Positions 1 to 6,888 of a stretch of DNA of 46,001 nt are shown here, in pieces. The position numbers and the translations under genes were made by a program. The notes beneath the pieces were generated by a model that was given only the letters and a program-made list of their open reading frames with translations, did not search any database and was not told the origin of the DNA. This DNA comes from CAYMDD01 sp964409675 (GTDB lineage: Bacteria > Pseudomonadota > Alphaproteobacteria > Rickettsiales > SXRF01). The DNA lies in contig CAYPEF010000004.1 of the NCBI GenBank assembly GCA_964409675.1, positions 1 through 46,001 of the forward strand, read 5' to 3'. Each line of letters starts with the position of its first letter. Positions within the stretch are counted from its first letter, which is position 1.

Positions 1-14
1 CTTTCACTTTCGCG

Positions 15-41
15 TTGACAAAAACCCAAAAAGGTTATGCT
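15..41 (+). promoter_or_regulatory. Sigma70-like promoter ahead of the RT leader
   Basis: A perfect TTGACA lies at 15-20 and TATGCT at 36-41. The spacing of 15 is shorter than the usual 17. It would start a transcript near base 48 that covers the leader and the reverse transcriptase. Assigned by eye only. Confidence 0.4.
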
Positions 42-249
42 CGCCACGGAGGTGTTTATGAAAGTTGCCACATGCAAAAACGTGCCAAGCCCAGCTTGGC
101 GCGGGCTAGTTTCGGGCTCACGCTCGGAGCTGTCCTTCTTTCCTTCTCTTGCGGCGGGTCGCCAGTCGAAGCCGACCGTATAGCAGAGGGTGACCGTGTA
201 GCGATAAGCGATGCGGGCTCAGTCGCCTACAAGCCACTGAGGGAAATGG
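42..249 (+). other. Structured, repeat-containing leader of the RT gene
   Basis: This stretch between the promoter-like site and the RT start contains a perfect hairpin (GCCAAGC 84-90, loop CCA, GCTTGGC 94-100) and a second stem (GGTCG 157-161 with CGACC 173-177). It also has an 18-base-period direct repeat (GACCGTATAGC 174-184, GACCGTGTAGC 192-202) and the motif GGGCTCA at 114 and 215, with a third copy at 280 inside the RT ORF. Several stand-alone bacterial RT systems (retrons, DRT types) use an adjacent structured RNA as template or partner. That this is such an RNA is inference; only the structure is visible. Confidence 0.35.
58..183 (+). CDS. Possible 41-residue leader peptide upstream of the RT
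   Basis: The ATG at 58 follows a strong Shine-Dalgarno GGAGG (48-52) at 5-base spacing and the frame runs to TAG at 181-183. The peptide begins MKVATCKNVPSP, is basic and Ser/Arg/Pro-rich, and has no signal peptide or recognisable domain. It spans the GCCAAGC/GCTTGGC hairpin. The ribosome site is better than many in the window, so translation is plausible. It may equally be an RNA element that mimics an ORF. No family recognised. Confidence 0.3.
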   Translation: MKVATCKNVPSPAWRGLVSGSRSELSFFPSLAAGRQSKPTV

Positions 250-1578
250 ATGCACGTTGGCGAGCGGGGTTTACCGTGGGGGCTCAGACCAGTTATGGAA
301 CGAAAGAATCGGCTATTCGACAAAATCCGTACTGAGCGCGCGCTTAGGCGTGCGTGGTCAAAAATATATGAAAATGGCCAGCGTTCTGATTCGAAAGAAA
401 CCCAGCGGCTCATCAACGAATTTAAGCAGGCTGAAGATATCAATCTTCGCCTCCTGACAAAGAAATTAAGAAATAAGAATTTTGATTTCGGCCCCGTGCG
501 CGGTGTGGCCGCAAAGAAAAAAAGCGGCAAACTACGACCCATTGTTTCTGCGGCAGTAGAAGCGCGGATCGTTCAGCGCGCGATCCTTGAAGAACTGTCC
601 ACGCGCAAAGAAATCAAAAAATACTTTCATGTGCCCACTAGCTTCGGCGCTATTCCTGGCAAAGGTGTACCGGAGGCAGTCAAAGCTGCTGTAGCTGCCA
701 TTCAGAATGGAGCGACGCATTACATCAAATCCGATATTGCAGACTTCTTTACGAAGATACCACGGGCGCAGGTCGTGCAGCAAATAAGCGCAGCTTGGAA
801 TGACGATGACTTCAGGCAATTGCTGGAAAAATGTACCAACTTGGAAATCGACAATTTGGCAGATTTAGAGCGTAAGCATGGTTCTGCATTCCGGGATATG
901 TTCGTCTTTGATCAGACGGGCGCGCCGCAGGGCTGCTGCTTATCGCCATTAATCGGCAACATCCTACTGCATGAATTCGACGAGCAAATGAATAGTGCCG
1001 ATATTACCTGCCTTCGCTATCTCGACGATTTCATCATATTTGGTCCCAGCTACGCGGCAGTACGGGGCGCTTACAAAAAGGCGCAGCGTTTGTTAGGAAA
1101 ACATGGCTTACAGGCATACGATCTCGATACCCAAAAAGATAAAACTGGCCAAGGCGAGGTCAAAAAGCCTTTCGAATTCCTTGGCGTGGAATTCCGAGAC
1201 AAAGACCTCCGGCCATCGCTGGCATCGAAAGATCGTATGATCACCGCCATACGAGAAATATTGGGCAGCGTGCTGAAGAAGTCAGATGCCCCGGAACATC
1301 TGAGTCTCGTTAGCGCCTTGTATATGATTGGCAACAAAATCCGAGGATGGGGTAATCAGTATAAATTCTGCAATGATGAACGGTTCATGGGCTCCATAGA
1401 TGCAGAGATCACTCAATTGATAGTACCATTCTTCTTCAAATTTACTGGTGAAATTAAAGCCTTCGATCAAAAGCAACAGCGCCAAATGATCGGGGTCTGG
1501 TCGCTGGAAAATTGTAAAAAAGAGCCAATTAATTTCGATAATACAGTGCCGCATATCGGTGAAACGAAACAGAAATGA
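250..1578 (+). CDS. Stand-alone group II-like reverse transcriptase
   Basis: RNA-directed DNA polymerase of 442 residues. The palm motifs are clear: KLRPIVS near 94, the motif A aspartate D162 in KSDIADFF, GAPQGCCLSP at 224-233, the catalytic YLDD at 257-260 and FLGVEF at 310-315. A thumb-like segment with IRGWGNQY (364-371) resembles group II intron maturases, but there is no HNH endonuclease domain, and no intron domain V was found downstream. YLDD replaces the YADD usual in group II introns. The ATG at 250 has GAGGG 6 bases upstream; the ATG at 295 (427 residues) is the alternative and lacks a good site. It lies at the distal end of an integrated element, pointing away from the integrase, which is a common cargo position. 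It could be a defence RT (DRT/UG or G2L class); the class cannot be settled by eye. Confidence 0.9.
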   Translation: MHVGERGLPWGLRPVMERKNRLFDKIRTERALRRAWSKIYENGQRSDSKETQRLINEFKQAEDINLRLLTKKLRNKNFDFGPVRGVAAKKKSGKLRPIVSAAVEARIVQRAILEELSTRKEIKKYFHVPTSFGAIPGKGVPEAVKAAVAAIQNGATHYIKSDIADFFTKIPRAQVVQQISAAWNDDDFRQLLEKCTNLEIDNLADLERKHGSAFRDMFVFDQTGAPQGCCLSPLIGNILLHEFDEQMNSADITCLRYLDDFIIFGPSYAAVRGAYKKAQRLLGKHGLQAYDLDTQKDKTGQGEVKKPFEFLGVEFRDKDLRPSLASKDRMITAIREILGSVLKKSDAPEHLSLVSALYMIGNKIRGWGNQYKFCNDERFMGSIDAEITQLIVPFFFKFTGEIKAFDQKQQRQMIGVWSLENCKKEPINFDNTVPHIGETKQK

Positions 1579-1944
1579 AGCGAATTTCGCTTCTATAAGC
1601 GCATGTATGAAGCAATATCAATTGCTTGAATTGCTAAAAACGAAACGAAATGCAAATTAGAAATTCTGTCGCTAGCGAAATGGCGGGCTAAAGCTGCCCG
1701 TATAGAGATCGCGCCGGAAGGACCCAAGAGTTCAACCCATAGGCATAGGGTAGCAAAGGTAGCAAGGTAGCGCGACTCTATCTGCGACTATTGTTATAGG
1801 TTTGTGCGGCGATGTGTCGCTCTTAATCGCATGCGATATTGATGTATGATGGGTGCTACCCGCTACCTCGCTACCTTTGCTACCTAACACGCACCGAAAG
1901 GGTAGCAGCATTAGCGGGGTAGCGGGTAGCAGTGCATGCATTTA
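1579..1944. other. Gene-free convergent spacer of the element
   Basis: This 366-base stretch separates the convergent RT and helicase genes. It begins with the inverted repeat GAAGCGAATTTCGCTTC (1577-1593), which overlaps the RT stop codon and could end transcription, though no T-tract follows. An AT-rich stretch follows, then a perfect palindrome ATCGCATGCGAT (1826-1837) inside the GGTAGC repeat array. No plausible ORF was seen. Confidence 0.6.
1749..1930. repeat. GGTAGC/GCTACC iteron-like array with a 24-bp inverted repeat
   Basis: Ten copies of the hexamer GGTAGC occur in either orientation: forward at 1749, 1758, 1766, 1901, 1918 and 1925; reverse at 1855, 1862, 1870 and 1879. Close copies are spaced 7-9 bases apart. 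The blocks 1749-1772 and 1861-1884 are inverted copies matching at 23 of 24 positions. The array lies directly beyond the helicase stop codon, next to the replication genes. An origin with initiator-binding iterons is the attractive reading; an operator or bidirectional terminator is possible. Confidence 0.75.
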
Positions 1945-3387
1945 TCACTTTTGTGCACCTAAATCCGGGTTTAGTGGAGGATCTTCCCCCAACCGTGCAA
2001 CTTGATAGCCTGGTCGTGCACCGTCACGCTGCTCGATGAGGTAGCCATGCTCTACCAGTTTGCGTAACGCGACATCGCGTTTCGTTTTGTCACGCAGGCG
2101 TGTGGGGCCGTATTGCGATACCTGCTTGAGCGTGATGCTGGTGAATTGCTTGGCAGCAATCCACTCCCACAATGCTTCTGCCAGCACGATTTCATCGGGT
2201 CGGTCGATGCTGGTGAAGATACGCCGCGTTTCGTTTAGGTGCCAGCGAACGATTTCGATGGCGTGCTGCATCGTGTCGGCTTCGATTGTGCCTTGTGGGC
2301 CGTGGGTGAATACATGGAAATTGCCCGCGAGGCGCGCCACGTTTTCCCCCGATTTGGCGGCGAAGTCTTTTACCATTTCGTAATCGCCGAGCTTGCCCAA
2401 CTGCTGCTCGATCTCATTATAGTAGCTAACCCACATGCCGTATGCCTCGGTGGAAAGTGCTAGCACCACCGGCTCTAGTTCCATCGTGCCTTCTTTCACC
2501 GGCAATGGCATGTCGAGTAATTGGCGAATGCGCGCGTTGAATGCATCCACGTCATGATCTTGCAGTGGCGGCTCCTTATAGAGCCTCGTACCCATGGTGC
2601 TTTGCGGCGCGGCAAATAGCATGCGGGCGAGAAAGCCGGTGCCACGGCTCTGCCCATCATTCACATTGAGCAATTGCTTGAGTACCGTTTCCTGCATCAT
2701 CAAATAGCACGATAGGCGCTTACCATAGAGATCAAAACTGGAGGTGGTGGAGCGGTTGCGGGAATAACCATTGCCATCCCATAGCCGGTTCAGACAGCCG
2801 AAGAACTGCATGGCCTTTTCCTCGCGGAAACCATGGCCACCTAGTACGATAGCGGCTTCATCGCTCGATAACGATGCCGAGGGCCAGCCTTTGGAAAGCG
2901 CTTCGATCAGGGCTTCTTGTGTGGTGTCTTCATAAAACAAACGCGGCACGATGGGCATGGTTGGCGCGTTAAGTTCCAATGTCTCCAACTGTTGCTTGGT
3001 TTCTTCGACGCGCTGTAGCTGGCCCTTTTTGGTGAAGGTGGTAATCTGTGAGAGCAGTCCCGTGCGTTGAGCTTCATGCGCTTTGATGGCAGCGGTCGCT
3101 GCTTTCACCTTGTCCTTCATGTCCTCCTGGCGCTCTTTCTGCCAGTCTCGTGCGGCATATGAAAATTTACGATCTGCCGAAGTTTTGCGCTCACCGCTTT
3201 CTGCGGCGACAATAAAACTCAGGGAAATGGGGCTGATGAGCTGACCGTCACGGGCGATATTAGCCAATCCCTGACAGGCAACGCACATATTGGACAGCGC
3301 CGACATCGCCACCATTTCCAGCGGCTGCTGACCATAGCTCTGATACGATAGCACTGCTGCGCGGATGATTTGCGGTAATGCATGCAC
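1945..3387 (-). CDS. YfjI/DUF3987-type element helicase, probably 5'-interrupted
   Basis: The 480-residue frame resembles YfjI/DUF3987 proteins, the ATPase/helicase part of primase-helicase modules in prophages and satellites. A phosphate-loop-like SGERKTS stands near residue 65, followed by a coiled-coil-rich stretch and a C-terminal winged-helix-like end. This start is a GTG. The reading frame is open further upstream: codons before the GTG encode a family-like DKAAPYPV and continue back to a TAA at 3468-3466. Beyond that stop, in frame, is an ATG at 3510 with AAGGA 7 bases before it, overlapping the Toprim gene stop as ATGCATGA. The intact gene therefore probably began at 3510 and now has a stop at codon 15. 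It is the last gene of the element's leftward operon. Confidence 0.8.
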   Translation of the reverse strand: MHALPQIIRAAVLSYQSYGQQPLEMVAMSALSNMCVACQGLANIARDGQLISPISLSFIVAAESGERKTSADRKFSYAARDWQKERQEDMKDKVKAATAAIKAHEAQRTGLLSQITTFTKKGQLQRVEETKQQLETLELNAPTMPIVPRLFYEDTTQEALIEALSKGWPSASLSSDEAAIVLGGHGFREEKAMQFFGCLNRLWDGNGYSRNRSTTSSFDLYGKRLSCYLMMQETVLKQLLNVNDGQSRGTGFLARMLFAAPQSTMGTRLYKEPPLQDHDVDAFNARIRQLLDMPLPVKEGTMELEPVVLALSTEAYGMWVSYYNEIEQQLGKLGDYEMVKDFAAKSGENVARLAGNFHVFTHGPQGTIEADTMQHAIEIVRWHLNETRRIFTSIDRPDEIVLAEALWEWIAAKQFTSITLKQVSQYGPTRLRDKTKRDVALRKLVEHGYLIEQRDGARPGYQVARLGEDPPLNPDLGAQK

Positions 3388-3465
3388 GGGATACGGTGCT
3401 GCCTTGTCCGTGCCGGGGGATAGTGGAGTGATGGGGCTGGTATTCGCCCCATCCGCTTCGCCAGC

Positions 3466-3510
3466 TTAAGGCTTCGCCTCGTCCATCATTTGTTGGAGTT
3501 GCTCATGCAT
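3466..3510 (-). pseudogene. Original start of the helicase gene, ended by an in-frame TAA
   Basis: ATG at 3510, well placed after AAGGA, encodes MHEQLQQMMDEAKP and then TAA. The same frame resumes immediately as AGEADGAN and runs without interruption into the helicase. The overlap ATGCATGA with the Toprim gene mirrors the 8-base overlap ATGGGTGA one gene upstream, which supports 3510 as the ancestral start. Expression would now require a restart at GTG 3387 or readthrough. Confidence 0.6.
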
Positions 3511-4090
3511 GGTGCCATCCTTCTGCCAGCGCATCCGCCGCGTCCCAGCCTTGCGGCTTGCCGGTCGGCACTGGCATTATGTAAACGTCATTATTATGTT
3601 GGCGAAGAATAGCCGACACCGCGTGGGCGTATTTCTCGCCCGGTGCATCATTGTCCGGCCAGATCATCACTTTGCGGTTTCGGATGGGGTGCCATCCAGC
3701 TTTATGTACCGCGTTGCTACCGCCCGGTGAGGTAATGCAGACATATTCCGGCATCGGCAGAAGAAACTGAGCTGCATCGGCTGCTTTTTCTCCCTCACAC
3801 ACGACAACAATCGCATCTGGAAAGGCTTCCAGATGATCCAATCCATAAAGCGGTCGTGGCACCGGCCAGCTGCGGCATTGCCATATCCCGTCCGGTGCTC
3901 GATCCGTACTCCACAAGGTGTATGGAATGATTTGTTTCCCCTCTGACGTGTCATAGCGACAAACCATGCCCAGCAGATTGAGCGCATCATCATGGTAGTA
4001 CCAAATATGGGATGGATCGCCCCATTGATGGTGCCGAAAACTTGGCAGTGTGCAATCGGCAGCGGGAAGCAGGAATTTATCATCACCCAT
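3503..4090 (-). CDS. Toprim-domain primase subunit of the element
   Basis: 195 residues from the ATG at 4090, which has GGAGG about 8 bases upstream and overlaps the preceding stop as ATGGGTGA. The Toprim signature is VVVCEGEKAADA (catalytic glutamate in CEGEKAA), followed by SPGGSNA and the acidic MIWPDNDAPGE. The N-terminal WYYHDDALNLLGMVCRY is typical of the region preceding Toprim in satellite and prophage primases. It is expected to synthesise primers for element replication together with the CHC2-like and YfjI-like products encoded on either side. The split into three overlapping genes implies coupled translation. Confidence 0.85.
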   Translation of the reverse strand: MGDDKFLLPAADCTLPSFRHHQWGDPSHIWYYHDDALNLLGMVCRYDTSEGKQIIPYTLWSTDRAPDGIWQCRSWPVPRPLYGLDHLEAFPDAIVVVCEGEKAADAAQFLLPMPEYVCITSPGGSNAVHKAGWHPIRNRKVMIWPDNDAPGEKYAHAVSAILRQHNNDVYIMPVPTGKPQGWDAADALAEGWHHA

Positions 4091-4388
4091 GATTCCCTCC
4101 CACCATGTCCTGCACCAGCCGCGCCGCATCCAGCTGGCCGATACGGTTCACATAAGCGACCAGGCTGATGACATCGCCACCGCTATCGTTGGTGGCGAAA
4201 TCCGACCACCTACCCGTATGCAGGTTTATCTTAAAACTGCCGGGAGTGCGATCCGTACGGGTGGGATTGCGGACAATATATTCATGCCCGCGCACCACGC
4301 CACCCGGCAGCACGCGTTGAAGGATAGCAGGCAACTGGTGGGTTGCCTGCTGGCTCAATGCCTGAAAATCGATTTTATTTGCCTGCAT
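4083..4388 (-). CDS. CHC2-like N-terminal primase domain without zinc ligands
   Basis: 101 residues. The core RNPTRTDRTPGSFKIN followed by WSDFATNDSGGDVISLVAYV follows the CHC2 primase zinc-ribbon pattern (usually CPFHxxKTPSF...CFGCGxGGD), but there are no cysteines at all, so zinc cannot be bound in the usual way. Such Cys-less versions are seen at the front of satellite and prophage primases. The protein probably acts with the Toprim protein encoded directly downstream (8-base overlap). Its start at 4388 overlaps the end of the AlpA-like gene by 14 bases. Confidence 0.75.
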   Translation of the reverse strand: MQANKIDFQALSQQATHQLPAILQRVLPGGVVRGHEYIVRNPTRTDRTPGSFKINLHTGRWSDFATNDSGGDVISLVAYVNRIGQLDAARLVQDMVGGNHG

Positions 4389-4587
4389 TTTGTTCCTCCA
4401 TCCACTGGAAGAACGCTGCCTCGTCGATCAGTACGCGGCGACCGCAACGGCGGATCACTTTGCTGAAGCCATTAATCTTTTCATTGAAGATGAGATGGCG
4501 CAGTCCACCGAGGGGTGGCCATTGATGATGCTCGTTCCACTTGGTGGCGGGGATAAGACGTGTTTGGGGTTTGGTTTCGTCAGTCAT
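4375..4587 (-). CDS. AlpA-like small DNA-binding regulator/excisionase
   Basis: 70 residues from the ATG at 4587, preceded by AAGGAGC at good distance; a longer frame to 4632 lacks such a site. The sequence has the winged-helix pattern of AlpA/excisionase-like proteins: PPLGGLRHLIF, then a recognition-helix-like GFSKVIRRCGRR and LIDEAAFFQWMEE. Proteins of this kind commonly precede primase genes in satellites and islands, where they control integrase or replication genes. The upstream region 4663-4706 carries five GCGGGAA-type heptads, a likely binding site for it or another regulator. Confidence 0.75.
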   Translation of the reverse strand: MTDETKPQTRLIPATKWNEHHQWPPLGGLRHLIFNEKINGFSKVIRRCGRRVLIDEAAFFQWMEEQNAGK

Positions 4588-4662
4588 TGCTAGCTCCTTT
4601 GAGCAGGGTTGCTGCACGATGCGGAAATGCACGGTGCTGCAATGAAAGCTAACGACTGGATT

Positions 4663-4706
4663 TTCCCGCGACTTTTCCCGGCGGGAAGCGGGAACCTATG
4701 CGGGAA
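4663..4706. promoter_or_regulatory. GCGGGAA heptad array, likely operator
   Basis: TTCCCGC at 4663-4669, TTCCCGG at 4675-4681, GCGGGAA at 4681-4687, an adjacent tandem copy at 4688-4694 and another at 4700-4706. The central part TTCCCGGCGGGAA is quasi-palindromic. It lies upstream of the AlpA-like gene (start 4587) and at the end of the preceding gene (stop 4708), the place for an operator that separates early from replication transcription. Confidence 0.55.
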
Positions 4707-4707
4707 A

Positions 4708-5427
4708 CTATTTTATAACAGACTGTTTCTTATGCTTCTTATTAAGTTCAGAGATAAGATTTTGCAGGGCTTTTCTTCCCATAGGTTTCCCGGAAGTGCC
4801 ATCTGTAGGGCCCCAGTGAATGGAGTTCCCTTTGATCTCTGTAATGATGTTGTTGGTATCAAATTCCGCGCATCGCTCTTTTAATATGCTCAATATTTCA
4901 TCGGCATTTGGCGCTCGTTTCGATTTCGGGCGCGCTGTTAAATACACCTTCTCGATCAGCTGATGTAACTCGTTCGGAGGTGCTACCTCTTTTCTTTTTG
5001 ATGCTTCAATTGCGATTTCTGGCTGAGGTATTTCGGCCCCATACCAATTGGCGATTAGCGTTCCCGCTGTTGGAGGCCATTCGCCGTTGGCCTGTAGAAA
5101 TGCTTTATAATCGTCGCGATGAACAATGTAATAATGGACGGTTTCGTATTCGTCGCGCGCGTTTGGGTTGATGGGCCGACCGTTGATCTTCATGGCAATA
5201 CGCACGGGCCGCTGTTTGCCTTTTAACTCCGCTTTCAAATCGCCCTTGGTGGCTGCTTCATTCAGAGCATTGCAGAATATCTTGCGCTTTTGCTCATCCG
5301 CTTTCTCTGGGAAATACAGCCAAGCAACGTGCCATGCTTTCAGTTGATCGGGCAGCATGCCCAACCGTGCCGCCTCCAATAACGGCAGATTGTCGCGGGG
5401 AGCGTATTTCTGCATCAGCTTTTCCAT
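4708..5427 (-). CDS. Unrecognised element protein (239 aa)
   Basis: I do not recognise a family. The protein is soluble and charged, with no signal peptide or membrane segment. It has a helical N-terminus (residues 1-75), a middle part with VHYYIVHRDDYKAF and PPTAGTLIANWYG, a Lys-rich linker, and a C-terminal helix pair with GPTDGTSGKPMGRKALQNLI. The middle part could be DNA-binding, but this is not supported by a motif. It starts 3 bases after the integrase stop, without a clear ribosome site of its own, so it is probably translationally coupled to the integrase. Confidence 0.7.
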   Translation of the reverse strand: MEKLMQKYAPRDNLPLLEAARLGMLPDQLKAWHVAWLYFPEKADEQKRKIFCNALNEAATKGDLKAELKGKQRPVRIAMKINGRPINPNARDEYETVHYYIVHRDDYKAFLQANGEWPPTAGTLIANWYGAEIPQPEIAIEASKRKEVAPPNELHQLIEKVYLTARPKSKRAPNADEILSILKERCAEFDTNNIITEIKGNSIHWGPTDGTSGKPMGRKALQNLISELNKKHKKQSVIK

Positions 5428-5430
5428 GCA

Positions 5431-6495
5431 CTACCCGAAGATTTTCTTGTTCATACGCTCGACCACACTGGCCGTATGCGCTTCAGAGAGGTGGGCGTAG
5501 CGTTTCACCATCGCCAGCGTTTTATGACCCAGCACCTCGGCGATTTCGGCCAGCGATGCACCGTTCATGGCGAGATAGGATGCTGCACTGTGGCGTAGAT
5601 CATGGAAGCGGAAATCCTCGATTTTTGCTTTCTTCAACGCGGCTTCCCATCCGGCGCGGCTCGACCAGGGCTGGCTAGGTTTACGTGGTGCTGGGAATAC
5701 CAGTTCGCTCGCAACGTCGCGCGCTTCGTGGTGGTCTTTGATCAGTTCCAGCGCATGGTGCGTTAACGGCAGCACCCGGCGTTCCTTATTTTTCGTGTCA
5801 TGCAACACGATCACTTTGCGGGTGAGATCGACATCGCGCCAACGCAGGTTAATCAACTCACCGTGGCGCGCGCCGGTCGATAGGGCTAGTACTACCAGCA
5901 GATAAAGATTCTCCGCGCCGCGTATATCCTGACAGGCGGCGAGTAGCCGCTTGCGTTCATCATCATCAAGGAAACGAACCCGACCGCGCGGCTCCGGCAA
6001 CTTGGCGATTTTCTTCATGGGGTGTTCTTCCACCCATTCCCATTCGTTGATGGCGATGGTGAAGGAGTGGCTTAGCGCGGTCATGTAGCGATTTACGGTC
6101 GATGGGCTGCGCTGTTCGATATTCTTGCTTTTACCTGAGAGCAGCTTGTCGCGCTTCTCGATGATCAGCGTTTTGGTGATGTCGGCGAGCGTGTAGTCGC
6201 CCATCTGCTCCACCCAATATTCGAGATACATCTTCACCCAGGGGTGGCGCTTTGGGTTGCGCAGTTCGACATACTCCAAATAGCGATCCACCATTTCGCG
6301 GAACGTGTGCTTCTTCGCTTCGGCGGTTTTGAAATACTTGCCGCTCTTGATGGCGATTTCGGTTTTCTTACCCCATTCCTTAGCATCGGTTTTGCGGGCG
6401 AAGGTGGCGGTTTGGGTAGGATGGCCGCGCATGCGCACTTTCACACGGAAAGAAGTGCTTCCGTCAGCATTAGTGCGGGTTTCGATCATTGCCAT
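5431..6495 (-). CDS. Tyrosine site-specific integrase of the element
   Basis: Tyrosine recombinase of 354 residues with an N-terminal AP2-like arm-binding part, a core-binding SAM-like domain (about 65-170) and a catalytic domain. Catalytic residues in 354-residue numbering: R210 (TGARHGEL), a lysine in the beta-hairpin near 235, H298 and R301 (HDLRHS), H324 (LGHKT) and nucleophile Y333 (KRYAHL). I chose the ATG at 6495 because GGAG lies 7 bases upstream; the ATG at 6501 is too close to that site. It sits next to the 3' end of tRNA-Ser, the usual target of this class, and should catalyse integration there. Excision probably needs the AlpA-like protein. Confidence 0.93.
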   Translation of the reverse strand: MAMIETRTNADGSTSFRVKVRMRGHPTQTATFARKTDAKEWGKKTEIAIKSGKYFKTAEAKKHTFREMVDRYLEYVELRNPKRHPWVKMYLEYWVEQMGDYTLADITKTLIIEKRDKLLSGKSKNIEQRSPSTVNRYMTALSHSFTIAINEWEWVEEHPMKKIAKLPEPRGRVRFLDDDERKRLLAACQDIRGAENLYLLVVLALSTGARHGELINLRWRDVDLTRKVIVLHDTKNKERRVLPLTHHALELIKDHHEARDVASELVFPAPRKPSQPWSSRAGWEAALKKAKIEDFRFHDLRHSAASYLAMNGASLAEIAEVLGHKTLAMVKRYAHLSEAHTASVVERMNKKIFG

Positions 6496-6788
6496 GCGCA
6501 TTCTCCGAATGATGGCGAAACACTACCGCAACACACTGCAATTAGCAACGCTGGTTCATTAGACTTGTGATTAGCTTTTATAAACGCAAGAAATCAAAAG
6601 ATTGCGATGTCCCATGAGCGTATGCGGGACAGTTGCGGGACATCTGTTAGTATGATGGGCTACAGGGCGCTTTCTGATTGCGAATTATGGGGTGATGATA
6701 GATGGCGATACTGTCCCATATCGCGGCTTTTTGTTTTAAAATGTCCCGCCAGTGTCCCATGGCAGCAATTTTCATTTTAGGTCGTGGC
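6496..6788. other. Integrase upstream/att region with TGTCCC boxes
   Basis: No gene is seen between the integrase and tRNA-Ser. Six copies of TGTCCC in either orientation occur: forward at 6608, 6712, 6742 and 6753; reverse (GGGACA) at 6626 and 6637. The copies at 6624-6631 and 6635-6642 share the octamer GCGGGACA. Position and repetition fit arm-type integrase sites or an operator. The core att repeat should lie in the tRNA 3' end at 6789; its partner lies beyond the left edge of the window. Confidence 0.5.
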
Positions 6789-6875
6789 GGAGAGGGTGGG
6801 ATTCGAACCCACGGAAGCCTTTGAAACTTCGACGGTTTTCAAGACCGTTTCCTTAAACCACTCGGACACCTCTCC
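6789..6875 (-). tRNA. tRNA-Ser(UGA)
   Basis: 87 bases. On the minus strand it begins GGAGAGG, pairs with the terminal CCTCTCC, and has the D-arm CCGAGTGGTTTAAGG, an anticodon loop CTTGAAA (anticodon TGA), a long class II variable arm and the T-loop GGTTCGAATCC. No CCA is encoded. The 3' end faces the integrase gene, so this is very likely the element's attachment gene, kept functional by the element or host copy. Confidence 0.95.
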
Positions 6876-6888
6876 GTACCTAAACATT

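Noticed and set aside
15..335. 106-residue ORF upstream of and overlapping the RT
   Set aside because: The ATG has no ribosome site, while the GGAGG site belongs to the ATG at 58 in another frame. The composition looks non-coding.
250..1578. Diversity-generating retroelement RT
   Set aside because: The motif is GAPQG and not the SQ-type motif of those RTs, and no template/variable repeat pair was seen in the window.
250..1720. Mobile group II intron
   Set aside because: No domain V/VI-like sequence follows the RT, no endonuclease domain is present and YLDD replaces YADD. A structured search could still overturn this.
1749..1930. CRISPR array
   Set aside because: The repeats are hexamers in both orientations with 1-3 base gaps in places, not uniform repeats with unique spacers, and no cas genes are present.
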